Source: Pilatotrama ljubarskyi
Taxonomy: Eukaryota; Basidiomycota; Agaricomycetes; Polyporales; Polyporaceae
Reading direction: 5' to 3'
NCBI GenBank assembly: GCA_022385805.1
Contig: MU277726.1
Coordinates: forward strand, 62,001 to 126,000
DNA: 64,000 nt
The number at the start of each line of letters is the position of its first letter. Position 1 is the first letter of the stretch. A model generated the notes under the pieces. The model saw nothing but the letters and a program-made list of their open reading frames with translations, searched no databases and was not told the DNA's origin. This document shows, piece after piece, positions 60,622-64,000 of this stretch. Made by a program: the position numbers and the translations under genes.

Positions 60622-61207
60622 TCGTCGACTTTCATCTGACGACGAACCCTACGCTTTCGCCTGCTATGATCAGCACTTGGGACGCTACTTTGGGATCTTG
60701 GCGGTCCGTTTGTACTATAGTTATGTGATAATTGCTCTGTATCCACGCATGCATACCGCAATAGACTTTCGCACATTTACAATATGACGTCCATAACTCG
60801 TTTCACATCCATCTGCGTCTACTCATCAACATCGCTCGCGCGCACTGAAGCCTGCATCTGACATGAAATATCGAGATGGACACGGGAGGAGACGGAACGC
60901 CGGAGCTCGCAGACGCCCTGTGATTGGACCGGTGGGAGCGGCTACACGGACGGAGCAGCGACTGGCGGGGAAGGTGCGAGACGCTGTGGGCTGTGATTGG
61001 CCGGCGGTGTCGTTCGTCGCGTCGCGTCCGCCGCGCGTCCGATCTCAGCCAGCAATTTTCTGCGCTGGGGCGTGCTCCGACGCGTCACATCGAGCAAGAG
61101 AGGTCATGTCTTTTCCGCTGCCCCGCATCCTCCCCTAGTTCCCACGCTGCTCTCTGTCGTCGACCACCACCACCCCGCGCTCGCTCTCCCGCTTCCTGCT
61201 CATCGTC
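60622..61207. promoter_or_regulatory. COX8 upstream region with two ATTGG (reverse CCAAT) boxes
   Basis: 586 bp. Two TGATTGG motifs put ATTGG at 60923-60927 and 60996-61000, 73 bp apart and 208-285 nt before the COX8 ATG. ATTGG/CCAAT is the HAP2/3/5 site that controls respiratory genes in fungi, which fits the downstream oxidase subunit. Confidence 0.5.
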
Positions 61208-61551
61208 ATGTCCTTCCTCGCCCGCTCTGCTCCGCCCCTCCGCCAGGTCGCCGTCCGCTCGCGCGCGGCCCCCGTGCGTTCCATGCACGGCGAGTACAAG
61301 GTGCGTCTTGCGCGCGGATCGTTGCAGGCGCTATGACGTGGACGAGTGGCTGACGCCCGCGTGCAGCACATCCCCTTCAACTACGACAAGAAGGGCGTGT
61401 TCGGCCTCAAGGTCGCGTCCTACCTCATCGGCGGCTTCAGCATCCCCTTCGTCGCCGCTTACTACCAGCTGTACGTCCTCTTTTGTTGGCGGGCTTTCCC
61501 GGAGGAGAGTGCTGATGACTGGCCTGCAGGAGCAAGTCCGGCTCGGCATAG
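61208..61551 (+). CDS. COX8: Cytochrome c oxidase subunit VIII (COX8; animal COX7C type)
   Basis: Small single-span subunit of mitochondrial complex IV. Exons 61208-61300, 61367-61470, 61530-61551; 72 aa precursor. The presequence (MSFLARSAPPLRQVAVRSR) is Arg-rich. The mature protein begins near MHGEYKHIPFNYDKKGVFGL and has one membrane helix, KVASYLIGGFSIPFVAAYYQ, then a short tail LSKSGSA. HIPF-x-x-x-K-x-x-FGLK is the subunit VIII/VIIc hallmark. Convergent with the Dicer gene 167 bp downstream. Confidence 0.92.
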
Positions 61552-61718
61552 AGTGCCTCGGTCGTACGCCTGCTACTGTAGACCTAATCTGTACCCCCCG
61601 CATCGCCATAGAATAGATGGACGTGCATTTCTAGAGGATCTACGTATATCTGTCGGTGTGCCCGGGCCTTTCGGTTCACATGGAACAGCATCGCATGCAA
61701 GAAAGCGCACCGCTTCCT

Positions 61719-64000
61719 CTACTGCTCTCCCTCTTCAGCTCCTTCCATCGCCCTCATCGCCTCCTCGACCTCTGCCGCCTCTGCTTCGCCGTCGTCCTCC
61801 GTTGCCTCTTTCTCTCGCGGTTTTGGGACCGGCTTCTTGGCGTCGTCCGACCGGCAGTCGCAGATGCGCACGAGCAGCTCCGGATCGTTCGCCAGCACGT
61901 CCAGCGCCGCCAGCGATACCTTGCGCGTCGCGATCGCCGCAGACGGGTCCGTCGCGCTCGCGATGACCTGTCCGTGTACGTGCACTAGCCCACACTCTCA
62001 GCACCCAACTCCCAGACGAAACCCACAGTATAAGCACACACCCTCCATGTGCACGGGCAGATTCTGGCGCTCCTGCGGGAGCTTGACAACGGCGTGCTGC
62101 TGGCAGCCCTCGGCCTGGAGGAGCTCGAGGAGCGTCACCTTGGGGTTCTGCGAGAGCGTGTGGAGGCGGACGTGCGCGTCCATAAAGGGCTGGAAGACGC
62201 CGTCGAAGAAGCGGCCGACGCCGACCTCGAAGAAGCCGTCGGACACGTAGAGCGCGCCGACGACGCTCTCGACGACGTCCGAGAGGCACTGCGTGCGTGC
62301 GTGAGCTTGAGCATTCAACGCGAGAGGATCGTGCGCAGAAGGAGAACGAGCCGGCGCTCACCTTCGGCGGCTCCATCGGCACGTCCAGCCAGTACTGCCC
62401 GGGAAGCCTCTCCTCGCGCGCCGCGGCCTCGTACTCGCGCTGGCGCAGCTCGCCGAGCGCGTCGACGTAGCGCCGGATCGTGCCCGCGAGCTGCTCGGAC
62501 GCGAGGTGCAGGTGCCGGTGCAGGCCCGCGTGCACGCAGAGCGCGGCGAGCGCGCGGTTCGAGACTTGCGCGCCCTTGAGGAGCGTGAGGCCCCCCGGGG
62601 AGAGGTGCGGGTGGCGTGCGTAGATGTGGCGGGCGACGACTGCAGACGGGAGAGNNNNNNNNNNNNNNNNNNNNNNNNNNNNNNNNNNNNNNNNNNNNNN
62701 NNNNNNNNNNNNNNNNNNNNNNNNNNNNNNNNNNCGGAAGTCGAGGATCGCGTCCCCGATGAACTCGAGCCGTTCGTAGCTCGCGCCTTCAGCGCCGCCG
62801 AGGACTGAGCCATGTGTCTGCCGAGAGTACAGTCAGAGCCTCGTCAGTAGCGGAGGAACAGACGCTCACCAGAGCCTGCGCGAGCAACTCCGGCTTGTTG
62901 AACGTGCACCCCAGGAGACCCTGGACGGCCTCCACCGTGCCCGGCGGTAGTGACGAGACGGACGCTGCGGTGCCCGAGCTCTGCGTTTGCGCGTCTTGTT
63001 GCTGCGCCGCGATGCGCGCAAAGTCCGTCCACTGCGCGACGTTGGGGAGGGGGATCTGCAGCCGCCGCGCGGCTTGCAGGGCGACCTCGTGGCCGCCCGA
63101 AAGGAACGCTGCGGCGAGGATGGCCTCGACGACGTCGGCGACGACCTGGTCGCTGCCGTTTGAGGATCTTCCGGGGGTGGGAGCGGGGGAAGAAGGGAGG
63201 CGACGCACCTTGTCGCCCATCCAGAGCGTGTTCTGCGCGTCGAGCTGGCGTTGTTTCTTGGTCTTCTTCTGCTTGCCCTTTCCTTTACCCTTGCCCTCCC
63301 CGTCTGCGCCGTCGGCCTCGGTGCTGGCTTCGGCTTCGGCCATCTCGACGTCCTCGTCCCCATCTTGAGCGGGCGGAGGTGGTGGTGCGGCGGCGGTCGG
63401 TAGGCAAGGCGGCCGCCAGAGCTTGGCGACGAAGCGCTTGTGCTGGACGTACGGGCACACGCCCACGCGCATCGCGCACTCGTGCAGGACCTTGTTCCCG
63501 ATGATGCCCTGCCGGGCGTGGTGCAGCGCGCCTTCGCCCGCGGTGGGCATCGTGACGTACAGGTAGTTTGACGCGACGACTTTGAGGAAGGCGTCGCCTT
63601 GAATGCCGGACAGAGCGTGTCGGTGTTCGTACCATGGCACGGATAGGAGGAGGGGAAGGGGTGGAGGACTCACCGAGGAATTCGAGCCGCTCGTAGTTGG
63701 CGTCCGTCCATGCCGCGCGGGTAGAGAGCGCGACGAGGAGATGCGGCTCCGAGATCGTGTGGTGGAAGAGCTTCGCGTCGAGCTCTTTGACGAGCAGGTA
63801 GCTGTCGATCTTCGTCAGGATCGAGGGTAGGAGCCAGAGGGTGCGGAATGTGCTGAAGGGCCGGTCAGCGCTCTGTGTTACGTGCATATACGTGTGAAAG
63901 ACTGATGTCTGGGCTCACCTGGCGGGGATAGTGAATTTGTACGTGAGCTCCGGGATGAGGTCTGCGGGACAGTGAGCAGGTGCATATTTGGAAGACATCG
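61719..64000 (-). CDS. Dicer-like ribonuclease, C-terminal part (runs off the window)
   Basis: Only the two RNase III domains and the C-terminus are in view; helicase and PAZ parts lie beyond 64000. RNase IIIa: LIPELTYKFTIPA, FHHTISEPHLLVALSTRAAW, NYERLEFLGDAFLK (split after EFLG by an intron) and DKVVADVVEAILAA, with the catalytic E/D positions present. It carries a 40-residue acidic/Lys-rich insertion. RNase IIIb: AQALTHGSVL, SYERLEFIGDAILDF, then an 80-N gap, then HLSPGGLTLLKG, SNRALAAL and CLSDVVESVVGALYVSDGFF. A dsRBD-like end (VTLLELLQAEGCQQHAVVKL ... SAAIATRKVSLAALDVL) is followed by an acidic tail. Last exons are 61719-61967 and 62040-62288. The product dices dsRNA for RNA interference. 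Full exon map is limited by the gap. Confidence 0.9.
62655..62734. other. Assembly gap (80 N)
   Basis: Run of 80 undetermined bases inside the exon that encodes the RNase IIIb core of the Dicer gene, immediately after the ERLEFIGDAILDF motif. The true length is unknown. Confidence 0.99.

Overview
The window is a gene-dense nuclear segment from a basidiomycete, almost certainly an Agaricomycete. The main evidence is about 20 protein genes broken by many 45-80 nt GT-AG introns, high G+C with CT-rich leaders, an intron-shattered DUF6534 membrane protein (a family typical of mushrooms), and intron-rich versions of conserved fungal genes. No tRNA, rRNA, transposon, CRISPR array or secondary-metabolite cluster was recognised. 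One assembly gap (80 N) lies at 62655-62734.

Layout. 1-1970: nothing recognised. 1971-9000: proteasome subunit PSMA1/PRE5, heme A synthase COX15 divergent from BolA3, an NCBP3-like cap/RNA protein divergent from the ribosome-biogenesis factor KRR1. 9335-15151: a 1165-aa Q/RGG-rich orphan facing a CBM48 (Crp1/Mdg1-like) protein. 15636-20413: an EFM6/METTL21-type methyltransferase and isopropylmalate isomerase LEU1. 20990-27176: a 1227-aa low-complexity orphan with a CUE-like C-terminus facing a 15-exon HEI10/CCNB1IP1-like RING protein. 27646-33205: a 1759-aa coiled-coil protein with a GAS2-related (GAR) domain. 34808-41123: polarity scaffold BEM1 divergent from CCR4-NOT subunit NOT3. 41602-45950: mitochondrial ribosomal protein bL12m divergent from a DUF6534 membrane protein. 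47350-49697: SHG1/BOD1-type protein divergent from uroporphyrinogen decarboxylase HEM12. 50300-55736: phosphatase CDC14 divergent from the MBP1-type APSES cell-cycle factor. 56066-64000: mitochondrial ribosomal protein uL24m, an MFS transporter, COX8, and the C-terminal half of a Dicer that runs off the right edge.

Functionally the window is housekeeping: mitochondrial respiration/translation and heme (COX15, BolA3, bL12m, HEM12, uL24m, COX8), cell cycle and polarity (CDC14, MBP1, BEM1), mRNA/ribosome biology (KRR1, NCBP3-like, NOT3, Dicer) and meiosis (HEI10). No operons are expected; several divergent pairs share short intergenic promoters.

The most unusual content is at the gene-structure and promoter level. 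KRR1 can only be read in frame with canonical splice sites if a single-nucleotide exon is used. The HEI10 gene uses 7- and 13-nt exons and two apparent GC-AG introns. The CDC14/MBP1 promoter and MBP1 intron 2 each hold two perfect ACGCGT (MCB) sites. A compact nest of inverted and direct repeats lies between KRR1 and the NCBP3-like gene. Exon models below were built by hand; the coding length of each complete multi-exon model for which all exons are given was checked to be a multiple of three.
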